In this document: one piece after another, positions 52,715-61,641 of the stretch
Numbering within the stretch: the first letter of the stretch is position 1
Layout of the letters: each line of letters starts with the position of its first letter
Origin: Streptomyces cellostaticus
GTDB taxonomy: Bacteria > Actinomycetota > Actinomycetes > Streptomycetales > Streptomycetaceae
Assembly (NCBI RefSeq): GCF_001513965.1
Contig: NZ_KQ948022.1
Span: 319,482 to 383,481, forward strand
DNA length: 64,000 nt
Direction of reading: 5' to 3'
Made by a program: the position numbers and the translations under genes
Notes under the pieces: model-generated
Told to the model about the DNA's origin: nothing
The model's input: only the letters and a program-made list of their open reading frames with translations
Database searches by the model: none

Positions 52715-53602
52715 TCATGCCTTCTCGGGCATGAACCGTTCTACGGCCAGCCGGCGGAAGTCCAGGGCGGCGGGGGAGAGGTAGGCGTGCCGGCGCCACA
52801 CCAGGGTCAGCGTCCGGTGACAGTCCGGGGCGTCCAGTCGCAGCCAGCTCACCGGGCTGTGCTCGCCGAGGGCCCGCCGGGCGACGGCCGGCATCAGGCC
52901 GATGCCCAGCCCGGAACTGATCAACTCCGGGGTGGCGGCGGCTTCGTCGCCCTCGCAGACCACCTGAGGCGTAAGTCCCTCACGGGCGAAAAGCCGCTCC
53001 AGCAGGGCACGTTGCCAGTGGCCGAGGCGGGTGCTGACGAACTCCTCGCCGGCCAGCTCGGCCACCGCGACGCGCTCCCGGCCGGACAGCGGATGCCCGG
53101 GCGGCACGGCCAGCAGCACCTCCTCCCGCACCAGTTCCACCGAACACAGCCCAGGCTCGGCCAACGGCTGTGAGGCAAGCGCGAAATCCACTTCGGCCGC
53201 GCGTAGATGACGTCGCATCGAGTCCACCGGAGCCTGGAACAGACGCACTCTGACCCCGGGACGGAGCGCACGGAAGGCGGCCAGCACCCCGGCCAGCAGG
53301 AGCAGGGTCTCGGCGGCGACGGCGACACGGCCCGGACCGGCACCGGCGGCATCGGCCAACTCCCGCTGGGCATCGTCCAGCTCGGCCAACGACCGCTCGA
53401 CCCGGAGCAGGAAGGCGGCGCCGTGCTCATTGAGCCGAATCCGGCGCCCCTGGCGGTCAAACAGCGGAACGCCGAGTTCCGACTCAAGCCGGATGATGGT
53501 CCGGCTCACCGACGGCTGGGCGACCCGGAGTTCCTCCGCAGCCCGGCTGATGTGCTGGTGGCGGGCCACGGCCTGGAAATAACGCAGCGACAGCAGGTCC
53601 AT
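52715..53602 (-). CDS. LysR family transcriptional regulator
   Basis: The 295-residue protein is a standard LysR regulator: HTH in FQAVARHQHISRAAEELRVA and QPSVSRTIIRLESELGVPLF, then a two-lobe ligand-binding domain. Its gene lies 85 bases upstream of the acyl-CoA ligase gene on the same strand, which it may control. LysR regulators usually face their targets, so the link is moderate. Confidence 0.9.
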   Translation of the reverse strand: MDLLSLRYFQAVARHQHISRAAEELRVAQPSVSRTIIRLESELGVPLFDRQGRRIRLNEHGAAFLLRVERSLAELDDAQRELADAAGAGPGRVAVAAETLLLLAGVLAAFRALRPGVRVRLFQAPVDSMRRHLRAAEVDFALASQPLAEPGLCSVELVREEVLLAVPPGHPLSGRERVAVAELAGEEFVSTRLGHWQRALLERLFAREGLTPQVVCEGDEAAATPELISSGLGIGLMPAVARRALGEHSPVSWLRLDAPDCHRTLTLVWRRHAYLSPAALDFRRLAVERFMPEKA

Positions 53603-53843
53603 GACCGTAGTCTCGCCGGATCTTTCGCTCGGCGGAGTTCAGCGGCGCTTGCCTGGGGTGTAGTTCCCGTGGGCGCGGGTGGCGGTCAGGACGTGGGTCC
53701 GGCCCGGCATGCGGGGCTTCGCCATGTCACCCCACCTGACCAGGCCATTCCAGCCCCAGGGCGCAGGATGAACGAGGCTCACCGGCCCGGCCCGATTACT
53801 GACCGTGTGCGTTCGACATGCAGGCTGTGCGCGTCTGCGCAAG
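53603..53843 (+). other. Intergenic region upstream of LysR and the small peptide
   Basis: No well-supported gene is seen. On the minus strand a 28-codon frame (53639-53725) starts at an ATG after a GGTGGGGTG stretch and is rich in basic residues; it is too short and lacks a clear ribosome site, so it is not called. The hairpin at 53844-53890 follows. Confidence 0.4.
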
Positions 53844-53890
53844 CCTAGGAGGCATTCCCCCAAGACACGTGTCCTGGGGGAGGACCTAGG
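53844..53890 (+). repeat. Large inverted repeat in the leader of the small peptide gene
   Basis: CCTAGG (53844-53849) and CCTAGG (53885-53890) enclose CCCCCAAGACAC/GTGTCCTGGGGG (53857-53880, one mismatch in twelve). The stem ends eight bases before AGGAAGGA-type ribosome binding bases. It resembles dispersed Streptomyces palindromes and may also affect translation. Confidence 0.65.
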
Positions 53891-53904
53891 AAGGATCGTT
53901 CACC

Positions 53905-54072
53905 ATGCGACACATAGCCGCCCTCTTCATCGCCGCGCTCCTCGGAGCTCTTGCGGCCCCAGCCGGTGCCGCTTCGGCTACCCCGTCCCAAACGAGCGCT
54001 CCGGCGGTCGAAGGCCGCAGTGCCGCCCCCATGCCGTGCGACACCTGGGTGACCAGCAAGCAATGCTGGTGA
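53905..54072 (+). CDS. 55-residue secreted two-cysteine peptide
   Basis: ATG 53905, preceded by AGGAAGGA, opens a 55-codon gene. Residues 1-25 are a clear signal peptide (MRHIAALFIAALLGALAAPA, cleavage after GAASA). The mature part is about 30 residues, Ser/Ala/Pro-rich, and ends PMPCDTWVTSKQCW with two cysteines that can form one disulfide. A hairpin follows the stop. I know no family; signalling, toxin-like or structural roles are all open. Confidence 0.65.
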   Translation: MRHIAALFIAALLGALAAPAGAASATPSQTSAPAVEGRSAAPMPCDTWVTSKQCW

Positions 54073-54085
54073 CCTCTTCTTGAAC

Positions 54086-54126
54086 CGGGACAGGCCGTTG
54101 GACGTGGAGGTCGCGGCCTGTTCCCG
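54086..54126 (+). terminator. Hairpin after the small peptide gene
   Basis: CGGGACAGGCCG pairs with CGGCCTGTTCCCG (one bulged T) across a 16-base loop, 14 bases after the peptide stop. Confidence 0.6.
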
Positions 54127-54261
54127 TCCTCACCCAGCGCCTGGCAGCAGCGGTCCTGGCCCACTGGATCGTTACTCGCAGGTAGTAATAAGCTGGATGA
54201 ACGTGCAACCGGCACGTCAGCGACCGCGCCGGACCGCGGCTCGAGGGTGAGGGAGCGACCG

Positions 54262-54783
54262 ATGACAGTGGGAACCGAGCGGGCCGTACTGGCGGGCGGT
54301 TGTTTCTGGGGGATGCAGGACCTGATCCGCAAGCAGCCGGGCGTGGTGTCCACGCGTGTCGGCTACAGCGGCGGTGACACGCCGAACGCCACGTACCGCA
54401 ATCACGGCGACCACGCCGAGGCGATCGAGATCCTCTTCGATCCCACGGCCACGAGTTACCGCGACATCCTGGAGTTCTTCTTCCAGATCCACGATCCGAG
54501 CACGAAGGACCGCCAGGGCAACGACATCGGGCGCAGCTACCGTTCGGCCATCTACTACAGCGACGAAGACCAGCACGGCGTCGCCGTGGACACGATCGCG
54601 GACGTCGAGGCGAGCGGGCTGTGGCCGGGCAAGGTGGTCACGGAGGTCGAGCCCGTGGGCGACTTCTGGGAGGCCGAGCCCGAGCACCAGGACTACCTGG
54701 AGCGCTATCCCAACGGCTACACCTGCCACTTCCCGCGACCCAACTGGAAGCTGCCGCGCCGGGCCTCCTCCACGACGAACTGA
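54262..54783 (+). CDS. msrA: Peptide-methionine (S)-S-oxide reductase
   Basis: The 173-residue enzyme has the active site GGCFWGMQDLIR with the catalytic cysteine, plus TRVGYSGGDTPNATYRNHGDHAEAIE split across its middle, YRSAIYYSDEDQ and EAEPEHQDYLERYPNGYTCH towards the end. It repairs oxidised methionine. ATG 54262 follows GAGGGAG by seven bases; an upstream GTG at 54247 is less likely. It is monocistronic with a strong terminator behind it. Confidence 0.92.
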   Translation: MTVGTERAVLAGGCFWGMQDLIRKQPGVVSTRVGYSGGDTPNATYRNHGDHAEAIEILFDPTATSYRDILEFFFQIHDPSTKDRQGNDIGRSYRSAIYYSDEDQHGVAVDTIADVEASGLWPGKVVTEVEPVGDFWEAEPEHQDYLERYPNGYTCHFPRPNWKLPRRASSTTN

Positions 54784-54818
54784 GACCGACCGGGACGTCG
54801 TCCTCCGGACGGATCGCC

Positions 54819-54861
54819 CCTCCTGCGTCGGCGGGTCGCTCCAGGCCGCCGACGCAGGAGG
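54819..54861 (+). terminator. Perfect 16-base hairpin after msrA
   Basis: CCTCCTGCGTCGGCGG pairs exactly with CCGCCGACGCAGGAGG over an 11-base loop, 36 bases after the msrA stop. Confidence 0.8.
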
Positions 54862-54995
54862 CGGAGCCCGTTCCCCCACTCTCGCGACGCCCGCCTCCCC
54901 GCTTGGCCTCTGATGCGCCCAGCCTCTTCCTCGCGCAGGCCCGGCGCATCGTGCTCGTGGAGGCACCCGTCCTGCCCTCGCGGCACGAACGGAAG

Positions 54996-55030
54996 GGGGC
55001 CGGCTGCTCCCGAGGGAGGTCACCGGCCCC
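54996..55030 (-). terminator. Hairpin after the secreted HNH-like gene
   Basis: GGGGCCGG pairs with CCGGCCCC over a 19-base loop, just past the stop of the minus-strand gene ending at 55049. Confidence 0.55.
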
Positions 55031-55048
55031 TGAGTCGCAGGTGAAGGC

Positions 55049-55573
55049 TCAGCTCAGGCCGAGGCTCGACAGCGCCGTCGTCCAGTCGGTGATGATCGCG
55101 TCCTGCGCGTCCGCGAGGCTGACGGTGCCCGCGCAGACGGCTTTCTTGAGCTTGTTCTCGACCGTGTCCTTGTTGGCCGCGGTCTTGTTGCCGTACTCCG
55201 GCTCTGGCCAGAGGTTGAGCTCGCTCTTGGGGGCGCCGCCGAGTTCGAGGGGGACGAAGTGGTCCTCTTCGTAGTCGGAGGTGCTGGTGTCGGTGTAGCC
55301 GTACTCGACTATTTGCTTCTTCTTCAGCGCGGTGGTGTACGAACTGGAGGGTCGCACCGTCGCGGTCCAGCCGGAGACGCAGATCGTGGAGTCGATGGTG
55401 TCCTGCGTGACGTCCGGGTTGAGGTCACCGGGCTGACAGTTGGGGTCGGGGAGGGGGAGGTAGTCCTGGCTGCACGACTGTGCGTGCGCCGTTCCGGTGG
55501 TCACGGTCAGGCCCGCGGCGGCGAGGGCGAGGGTGGACAGGGTGGTCACCAGGGGGCGTGTTATTCGGGACAT
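55049..55573 (-). CDS. Secreted protein with HNH-nuclease-like motif
   Basis: The 174-residue protein has a signal peptide cut after GTAHA (about residue 30), two cysteines near the mature start (QSCSQDYLPLPDPNCQPG) and the segment EEDHFVPLELGGAPKSELNLWPEP. This D/E-H...LE-L-GG...N-L-W-P pattern resembles HNH-type nuclease cores, where the His and Asn act in catalysis and metal binding. Nuclease activity is inference. ATG 55573 has GGAGA six bases upstream; the longer frame is open to 55642. No immunity partner is seen. Confidence 0.7.
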   Translation of the reverse strand: MSRITRPLVTTLSTLALAAAGLTVTTGTAHAQSCSQDYLPLPDPNCQPGDLNPDVTQDTIDSTICVSGWTATVRPSSSYTTALKKKQIVEYGYTDTSTSDYEEDHFVPLELGGAPKSELNLWPEPEYGNKTAANKDTVENKLKKAVCAGTVSLADAQDAIITDWTTALSSLGLS

Positions 55574-55933
55574 GTGGGGGTCTCCCGGTGTGGTGCCCGG
55601 CATATTTCCGGGCGGTCGTGAGCATGACAGCACCGGGATCATCTATGCGGGTAGACCCCTTTGCTGCCCCGGGAAATCCTTTGGTTGAACGTTTATTCAT
55701 GCCATGGCATGCGGAGAGGAAGTCATGGCCTGAACTTGGTTGTTGACGCGTGTGCCGACGCCGGCGGGACCTGGCTGCCGGCCCTGAGGCGGGCGCGCTT
55801 GCTCACACCCGCCTGCCAGGCCCTGTGCGGTGCGCTTAACCCCTGATGATCGGGTGCAGAGACACCCGTGTAACGAGCCGTTCGTACCGTCAGACGGAGT
55901 GAGATCGGGCCGAGCACAGCAAGGGAGGCGCCC

Positions 55934-58900
55934 GTGGCCGCGCCGGGCTCTCGGAATGACGGCACGAAGGTGCGGACGGTCTGCTCGTACTGTGGGGTCG
56001 GCTGCGGCATGGTCCTCGACGTGGGCAGGGGACCGGACGGGCGGCGTACGGTCCTGAAGGCGACCGGGGACAAGGAGCACCCGGCGAACTTCGGTCGGCT
56101 GTGCACCAAGGGCGCGACCACCGCGGACATGCTCGCCGCCCCGGGCCGGCTGACCACCGCCCTGGTCCGGCCGGACCGCGGCGAGGAGCCGCAGCCCGCG
56201 CCCGTGGCGGCCGCCATTGCCGAGACCGCCCGCCGCCTGCGCGCGATCATCGACACACACGGACCCGACGCGGTCGCCCTCTATGTCTCCGGGCAGATGA
56301 GCCTGGAAGCGCAGTATCTCGCGAACAAACTGGTCAAGGGCTTCATCCGGACCAACCAGATCGAGTCGAACTCCCGGCTGTGCATGGCCAGCGCCGGCAC
56401 CGGTTACAAGCTGTCGCTGGGCGCGGACGGGCCGCCCGGTTCCTACCAGGACTTCGACAAGGCCGACGTCTTCTTCGTCATCGGCTCCAACATGGCCGAC
56501 TGCCACCCCATCCTCTTCCTGCGGATGATGGACCGGGTGAAGTCGGCGGGCGCCAAGCTGATCGTCGTAGACCCGCGGCGCACCGCCACCGCCGACAAGG
56601 CCGACCTGTTCCTGCAGATCAAGCCGGGCACGGACCTCGCGCTCCTCAACGGTCTGCTGCACCTGCTGCACGCGAACGGCCGCACCGACCCCGAATTCAT
56701 CGCCGCGCACACCGAGGGCTGGGAGGCGATGCCCGCCTTCCTCGCCGACTTCCCGCCCGCCACCGTCGCGGAGATCACCGGCATCCCGGAGGACGACATC
56801 CGCGAGGCTGCCCGGCTGATCGGCGCGGCCGGGGACTGGACGAGCTGCTGGACGATGGGCCTGAACCAGTCCACGCACGGCACCTGGAACACCAACGCGC
56901 TGGTCAACCTGCATCTCGCCACGGGCGCGATCTGCCGCCCCGGTAGCGGGCCCTTCTCACTCACCGGCCAGCCCAACGCCATGGGCGGCCGGGAGATGGG
57001 CTACATGGGGCCGGGGCTGCCGGGGCAGCGGTCCGTACTCGCCGACGCCGACCGGGCCTTCGTCGAGGAGCTGTGGGAGCTGGAGCCGGGCGCGATCAGG
57101 GCCGACGGTGTCGGCAAGGGCACGGTGGAGATGTTCCGGAAGATGGCCGACGGGGACATCAAGGCATGCTGGATCATCTGCACCAACCCGGTCGCCTCCG
57201 TCGCGAACCGCAGGACGGTCATCGAGGGCCTGGAGGCCGCCGAGTTCATCGTCACACAGGACGTCTTCGCCGAGACGGAGACGAACGCGTACGCCGATGT
57301 CGTACTGCCCGGCGCACTGTGGACCGAGACCGAGGGCGTCCTGGTCAACAGTGAGCGCAACCTCACCCTGGCCCGGCCGGCCGCCGATCCGCCCGGCGAG
57401 GCGATGGCGGACTGGCGGATCATCGCCGCCGTGGCCCGCGCGATGGGTTACGAGAAGGGCTTCGCGTACGACAGCGCCGAGGAGGTCTTCGAGGAGATCA
57501 AGCGCGCCTGGAACCCGGTGACCGGCTGGGACCTGCGGGGTGTGAGCTACGAACGGCTTCGTACCACCCCGGTGCAGTGGCCGGCGGCGAGCACGGACGG
57601 GTCCGACCGCAACCCGATCCGGTACGTCGGTGCGGACGGCTCGCCGACCTTCCCGACCGCGAGCGGCCGTGCGGTTTTCTACGCCCGCCCGCACATCCCG
57701 GCGGCCGAGATGCCCGATGACGACTACCCGTACGTGCTCAATACCGGCCGCCTCCAGCATCAGTGGCACACCCTGACCAAGACGGCCAAGGTGTCCAAGC
57801 TGAACAAGCTCAACCCCGGTCCCTTCGTGGAGGTGCACCCGCAGGACGCGGCCGGGCTGGGTCTCGCCGAAGGCGATTCGGTCGAGGTCGCCTCGCGGCG
57901 CGGACGGGCCGTGCTGCCTGCGGTCGTCACCGACCGGGTGCGGCCGGGCTGCTGCTTCGCGCCGTTCCACTGGAACGACCTGTTCGGGGAGTACCTGAGT
58001 GTCAATGCGGTGACCAGTGATGCCGTCGACCCGCTGTCGTTCCAGCCCGAGTTCAAGGTCTGCGCGGTGTCACTGACCAAGGTGGCCGCCCCCGTGGCGG
58101 TACGGACCCCAGCCCTGGCAGGCCCACAGGCCACAGCCTCGGTGTCCACGGAGTCCAGCACGGCCCCGGCGGTCCGACCGCTCGCCGCCCTGCCCACCGC
58201 CTCCGCTCCCGCCCTGTTCGGGCTGGAATCCGTGCCGCCGCCGGTGCTGGCCGAACACGAACGCAGGTATCTGACCGGTTTCCTCGCCGGCATCCCGTCC
58301 GGCGCCCCGGGCGTACCGGTGCTGCCGCCGGACGCCCCGTTCAGCCCGGAGCACGCCCTGTGGGTGAACGGTGCGCTGGCCGGGATGTACTCCAGGGCCG
58401 AGGCGACGCCTTCCACCGCGTACGGCCTCGGCGGCTCCACGCGCTTGTCCTCCCCGTCCGCGGACGCTCCTCGCCGCCAGGTCGTGATCCTCTGGGCGTC
58501 GCAGACCGGGAACGCCGAGGAGTTCGCGACCGCCACCTCCGAGCGACTCGTCGCCGACGGCCACCCCGCGTCCCTCCTGCCCATGGAGGAGGCGGACCCC
58601 GCCGCGCTGCCGTCCGACGCCGACCTGCTGCTGATCACCAGCACGTTCGGCGACGGCGACGCCCCCGACAACGGCGCCGGATTCTGGGACGCCCTCGCCT
58701 CGCCCGACGCCCCGCGCCTGGCAGGCAGGCGCTACGCCGTCCTGGCCTTCGGTGACTCCTCGTACGACGACTTCTGCGGGCACGGCCGCCGTCTCGACCG
58801 GCGTATGGAGGAACTGGACGCGATACGGCTCGCCCCGCGCACCGACTGCGAACCGGACTTCGAGACCGAGGCCGGGGCCTGGCTCGACCAGGTACTCACC

Positions 58901-60091
58901 GCGCTGCAGAGCCCCGAGCCGACGGTACCCGATCCGGCCCCCGCCGCCCCGGCGGCTCCCCGGCCGAGCCGTCCCGCCCCCGTCACCGCCCGCCTGACCG
59001 GAAACCGCCTGCTGAGCCTGCCGGGTGCGGGCAAGGAAGTCCGGCGCTTCACCTTCGACACCCGTGACAGCGACACCCCGCTGGCCTACGAGGCCGGGGA
59101 CGCCCTGGCGGTCCACCCGGTCAACTGGCCGCAGCTCGTGACGGAGTGGCTGGCCGTCACCGGCCTGGACGCGGACGCGGCCGTCCAGGTCACGAAGGCC
59201 GGGGACATGCCCTTCGCCGAGGCCTTGCTGCGCCACCTGGACATCACCCGCATCACTCCCGGCCTGCTGCGCTTCGTCGCCGACCGCGCCCGCGACCCGC
59301 GCGAGCTGCGGAAGCTGCTGCGGCCGGACAACAAGGGCGAGTTGGCGCAGTGGTCCTGGGGACGCCAGGCCGTCGACGTGATCTCCGAGTTCGGCATCCG
59401 GGCCGGGGCGCAGGAGTGGGCCGACGTGCTGGGGCGCCTGCAACCCCGCCTGTACTCCATATCCTCCAGCCCCCTGACGGACCCCCACCTGGTGTCGCTG
59501 ACGGTCTCCGTCGTCCGCTACGAGAACCTGGGCGGCCGCCCCCGCCAGGGCGTCTCCTCCCCCTTCCTCGCCGACGCCGAGCCAGGCACCCCGGTGCCGG
59601 TCCGTGTCCAGCGGGCACCGCACTTCCGCCCGCCCGCCGACCCCGCCACACCGGCGGTGATGGTGGGCCCCGGCACGGGCATCGCACCGTTCATCGGCTT
59701 CCTGGAGGAACGCCGGGCCCGCGGCCACCGCGCCCCGAACTGGCTGTTCTTCGGCGAACAGCACCGGGCGACCGACTTCTACTACGAGGAGGAGCTGGCG
59801 GCCTTCCTCACCGAGGGCACGCTCACCCGCCTGGACACCGCCTTCTCCCGCGACCAGCGCGCCAAGATCTACGTCCAGGACCGGATGCGCGAGCACGGTC
59901 CGCTGCTGTGGTCCTGGCTCCGGGACGGCGCCCGTCTCTACGTCTGCGGCGACGCCTCCCGCATGGCCAAGGACGTCGACCAGGCCCTGCGGGAGATAGT
60001 CACCGTCCACGGCGGCCTGGACGAGACCGAGGCGACGGCGTACGTCAAACAGCTCGCCGCCGACAAGCGCTACGTGCGCGACGTGTACTGA
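55934..60091 (+). CDS. nasA: Assimilatory nitrate reductase fused to a CysJ-like flavoprotein
   Basis: The 1385-residue chain is a self-contained reductase. Residues 1-715 are a molybdopterin guanine dinucleotide enzyme of NasA/NapA type: 4Fe-4S cysteines in VCSYCGVGCGM with RLCTKG, then VSGQMSLEAQYLANKLVKGF, NSRLCMASAG, and the C-terminal molydopterin domain YVLNTGRLQHQWHTLTKT. A linker of about 130 residues leads to a flavodoxin domain (ILWASQTGNAEEFATATSER, about 850) and a FAD/NADPH module (RLYSISSSP, MVGPGTGIAPFIGFLEERRA) ending in Tyr, as in CysJ/CPR proteins. NADPH electrons could pass through FAD and FMN to the Mo site. GTG 55934 has AGGGAGG upstream. No nitrite reductase is adjacent. 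Confidence 0.9.
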   Translation: MAAPGSRNDGTKVRTVCSYCGVGCGMVLDVGRGPDGRRTVLKATGDKEHPANFGRLCTKGATTADMLAAPGRLTTALVRPDRGEEPQPAPVAAAIAETARRLRAIIDTHGPDAVALYVSGQMSLEAQYLANKLVKGFIRTNQIESNSRLCMASAGTGYKLSLGADGPPGSYQDFDKADVFFVIGSNMADCHPILFLRMMDRVKSAGAKLIVVDPRRTATADKADLFLQIKPGTDLALLNGLLHLLHANGRTDPEFIAAHTEGWEAMPAFLADFPPATVAEITGIPEDDIREAARLIGAAGDWTSCWTMGLNQSTHGTWNTNALVNLHLATGAICRPGSGPFSLTGQPNAMGGREMGYMGPGLPGQRSVLADADRAFVEELWELEPGAIRADGVGKGTVEMFRKMADGDIKACWIICTNPVASVANRRTVIEGLEAAEFIVTQDVFAETETNAYADVVLPGALWTETEGVLVNSERNLTLARPAADPPGEAMADWRIIAAVARAMGYEKGFAYDSAEEVFEEIKRAWNPVTGWDLRGVSYERLRTTPVQWPAASTDGSDRNPIRYVGADGSPTFPTASGRAVFYARPHIPAAEMPDDDYPYVLNTGRLQHQWHTLTKTAKVSKLNKLNPGPFVEVHPQDAAGLGLAEGDSVEVASRRGRAVLPAVVTDRVRPGCCFAPFHWNDLFGEYLSVNAVTSDAVDPLSFQPEFKVCAVSLTKVAAPVAVRTPALAGPQATASVSTESSTAPAVRPLAALPTASAPALFGLESVPPPVLAEHERRYLTGFLAGIPSGAPGVPVLPPDAPFSPEHALWVNGALAGMYSRAEATPSTAYGLGGSTRLSSPSADAPRRQVVILWASQTGNAEEFATATSERLVADGHPASLLPMEEADPAALPSDADLLLITSTFGDGDAPDNGAGFWDALASPDAPRLAGRRYAVLAFGDSSYDDFCGHGRRLDRRMEELDAIRLAPRTDCEPDFETEAGAWLDQVLTALQSPEPTVPDPAPAAPAAPRPSRPAPVTARLTGNRLLSLPGAGKEVRRFTFDTRDSDTPLAYEAGDALAVHPVNWPQLVTEWLAVTGLDADAAVQVTKAGDMPFAEALLRHLDITRITPGLLRFVADRARDPRELRKLLRPDNKGELAQWSWGRQAVDVISEFGIRAGAQEWADVLGRLQPRLYSISSSPLTDPHLVSLTVSVVRYENLGGRPRQGVSSPFLADAEPGTPVPVRVQRAPHFRPPADPATPAVMVGPGTGIAPFIGFLEERRARGHRAPNWLFFGEQHRATDFYYEEELAAFLTEGTLTRLDTAFSRDQRAKIYVQDRMREHGPLLWSWLRDGARLYVCGDASRMAKDVDQALREIVTVHGGLDETEATAYVKQLAADKRYVRDVY

Positions 60092-60142
60092 GCGGAAATT
60101 GCGTATCGAGCGCTGTCCCGGTGCCTCTACTGTGGCGCGGTG

Positions 60143-60673
60143 ATGACTCAGGTGATCGTTCTCAACGGTGGTTCCAGCGCGGGGAAGTCCGGGATCGTTC
60201 GGTGTCTGCAGGCGGTCCTGCCGGATCCGTGGCTGGCTCTCGGGACAGACGCGCTGGTTCAGGCGATGCCGGCGTCCATGCAGACATCGGATGGCGGGAT
60301 CGAGTTCGCTCCGGACGGAGAGGTGATCGTCGGGCCGGAGTTCCGAACGCTGGAAGCAGCTTGGACCGAGGGGGTCGCAGCGATGGCCCGTGCGGGCGCC
60401 CGGGTCATCCTCGACGAGGTGTTTCTCGGCGGAGCGGACTCACAGCAGCGATGGCAGAAGGCTTTCGGTGAACTGCGGGTGCTGTGGGTGGGCGTCAGGT
60501 GTGACAGTGCGGTTGCCGCGGGCCGTGAGGTCGCACGAGGCGATCGGATCATCGGGATGGCCGCGTCCCAGGCGGATGTGGTCCACCAGGGCGTGGCCTA
60601 TGACCTGGAGGTGGACACCGCGCATGCCGAGTCGATGGAATGCGCACGGACCATCGCCGTACATGTGAAGTGA
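60143..60673 (+). CDS. cpt: Chloramphenicol O-phosphotransferase-like kinase
   Basis: The 176-residue P-loop kinase begins VIVLNGGSSAGKSGIVRCLQ, VLPDPWLALGTDALVQAMP, and continues with GPEFRTLEAAWTEGVAAMAR, ILDEVFLGG and VLWVGVRCD. This is close to the S. venezuelae chloramphenicol phosphotransferase as I recall it. It may inactivate chloramphenicol by phosphorylating its primary hydroxyl; homologues also occur in non-producers. A TACTGT -10-like site lies six bases before GTG 60140, so a leaderless GTG start is an alternative to ATG 60143. Confidence 0.85.
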   Translation: MTQVIVLNGGSSAGKSGIVRCLQAVLPDPWLALGTDALVQAMPASMQTSDGGIEFAPDGEVIVGPEFRTLEAAWTEGVAAMARAGARVILDEVFLGGADSQQRWQKAFGELRVLWVGVRCDSAVAAGREVARGDRIIGMAASQADVVHQGVAYDLEVDTAHAESMECARTIAVHVK

Positions 60674-60847
60674 ACGACGGTACGGGTGTTGTACGGCGGA
60701 TGCGCGGACTCGGATCGGCGAGGTTGCCCTGACGCTCGTGTGACGCATTTTGCTGATGAGCTGTCAGGTACTCCGGGAGCGGCCTGCGGTGGCCGCACGC
60801 GTCGGAGCGCGCCCGGATGACGGGGCCTCGTCGGTGATGGAATGATG

Positions 60848-61003
60848 ATCGGTGACAAGGCGACGGCGATCCGAGGAAACCGGTGTGAATCCGGTGCGGT
60901 CCCGCCACTGTGATCGGTGAGCGAGTTCCGACAGGCCACTGTCCGTGAGGGGCGGGAAGGCCGGGACGCGTGACGACCCGAGAGCCAGGAGACTCACGCG
61001 GTC
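60848..61003 (+). ncRNA. Cobalamin riboswitch
   Basis: The region contains the conserved core GAGGAAACCGGTGTGAATCC, then GGTGCGGTCCCGCCACTGTGA, and the B12 box GAGCCAGGAGACTCACGCG near the 3' end. Both are diagnostic for the adenosylcobalamin riboswitch class. It ends about 50 bases before the 2Fe-2S protein gene, whose ribosome site it would mask when cobalamin is plentiful. Confidence 0.92.
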
Positions 61004-61055
61004 GCCCCCTCGACGGACACCGGGGCGGATTTCCCCGGGGGAGGAGTGATCGGGC

Positions 61056-61487
61056 GTGCCCGAGGACCTTACGGAAGCGGCATCCGGCGGCGAAGCGGTC
61101 GTACGGGGGGCCGGCCGGGTGCCGTGCCGTGTCGTCGTGTGCCGGGACTGCTGCTGTGGCAGTGCCAAGGTGACCGGCGTCGACCATGCAGCGCAGACCG
61201 CACGTCTGCGCGCGGAGGTGCCCGTGCGCATCTCCGCCTGCCTCGACGTGTGCGAGCAGGCCAACGTCATCGTCGTCCAACCCTCCGCCGCCGGCCGGGC
61301 CGCCGGTGGCCGACCGGTCTGGCTGGGGCTGGTCAACGACCCCGACGCGACCGAGGACATCACGGCCTGGGTGCGCGCGGGCGGGCCGGGCATCGCACCG
61401 CTGCCGGAGATCCTCGACCTCTACACCTTCACACCGCCGCGACTCGGTGCGGCTTCCCGGGACCGGCGCGGCGTGGACCGTCGCTGA
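61056..61487 (+). CDS. 2Fe-2S (thioredoxin-like) ferredoxin domain protein under B12 control
   Basis: The 143-residue protein has the Cys pattern VVVCRDCCCGSAKVTGVDH and ISACLDVCEQANVIVVQPS, matching thioredoxin-like 2Fe-2S ferredoxins. GTG 61056 follows GGGGAGGAG. Genes of this type lie behind cobalamin riboswitches in streptomycetes, where a role in cobalt handling or cobalamin synthesis is suspected but not shown. No cob genes follow in this window. Confidence 0.85.
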   Translation: MPEDLTEAASGGEAVVRGAGRVPCRVVVCRDCCCGSAKVTGVDHAAQTARLRAEVPVRISACLDVCEQANVIVVQPSAAGRAAGGRPVWLGLVNDPDATEDITAWVRAGGPGIAPLPEILDLYTFTPPRLGAASRDRRGVDRR

Positions 61488-61641
61488 GCTCAGGCCGGAC
61501 ACGTCGGGGACCGGTGTGCCGAACCGTCCACGAAGTCGGTGAAGACCGGAGATCCGGACCGAATACATGACGCCGTATGTCAGGTATACGCCTGAAGACT
61601 GGACTCCTCCGCACAGCAGTCCCACGACTTCAGGAGGGCCC

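Noticed and set aside
53639..53725. 28-codon basic peptide frame on the minus strand
   Set aside because: It is too short, has no clear ribosome site, and conservation cannot be tested here.
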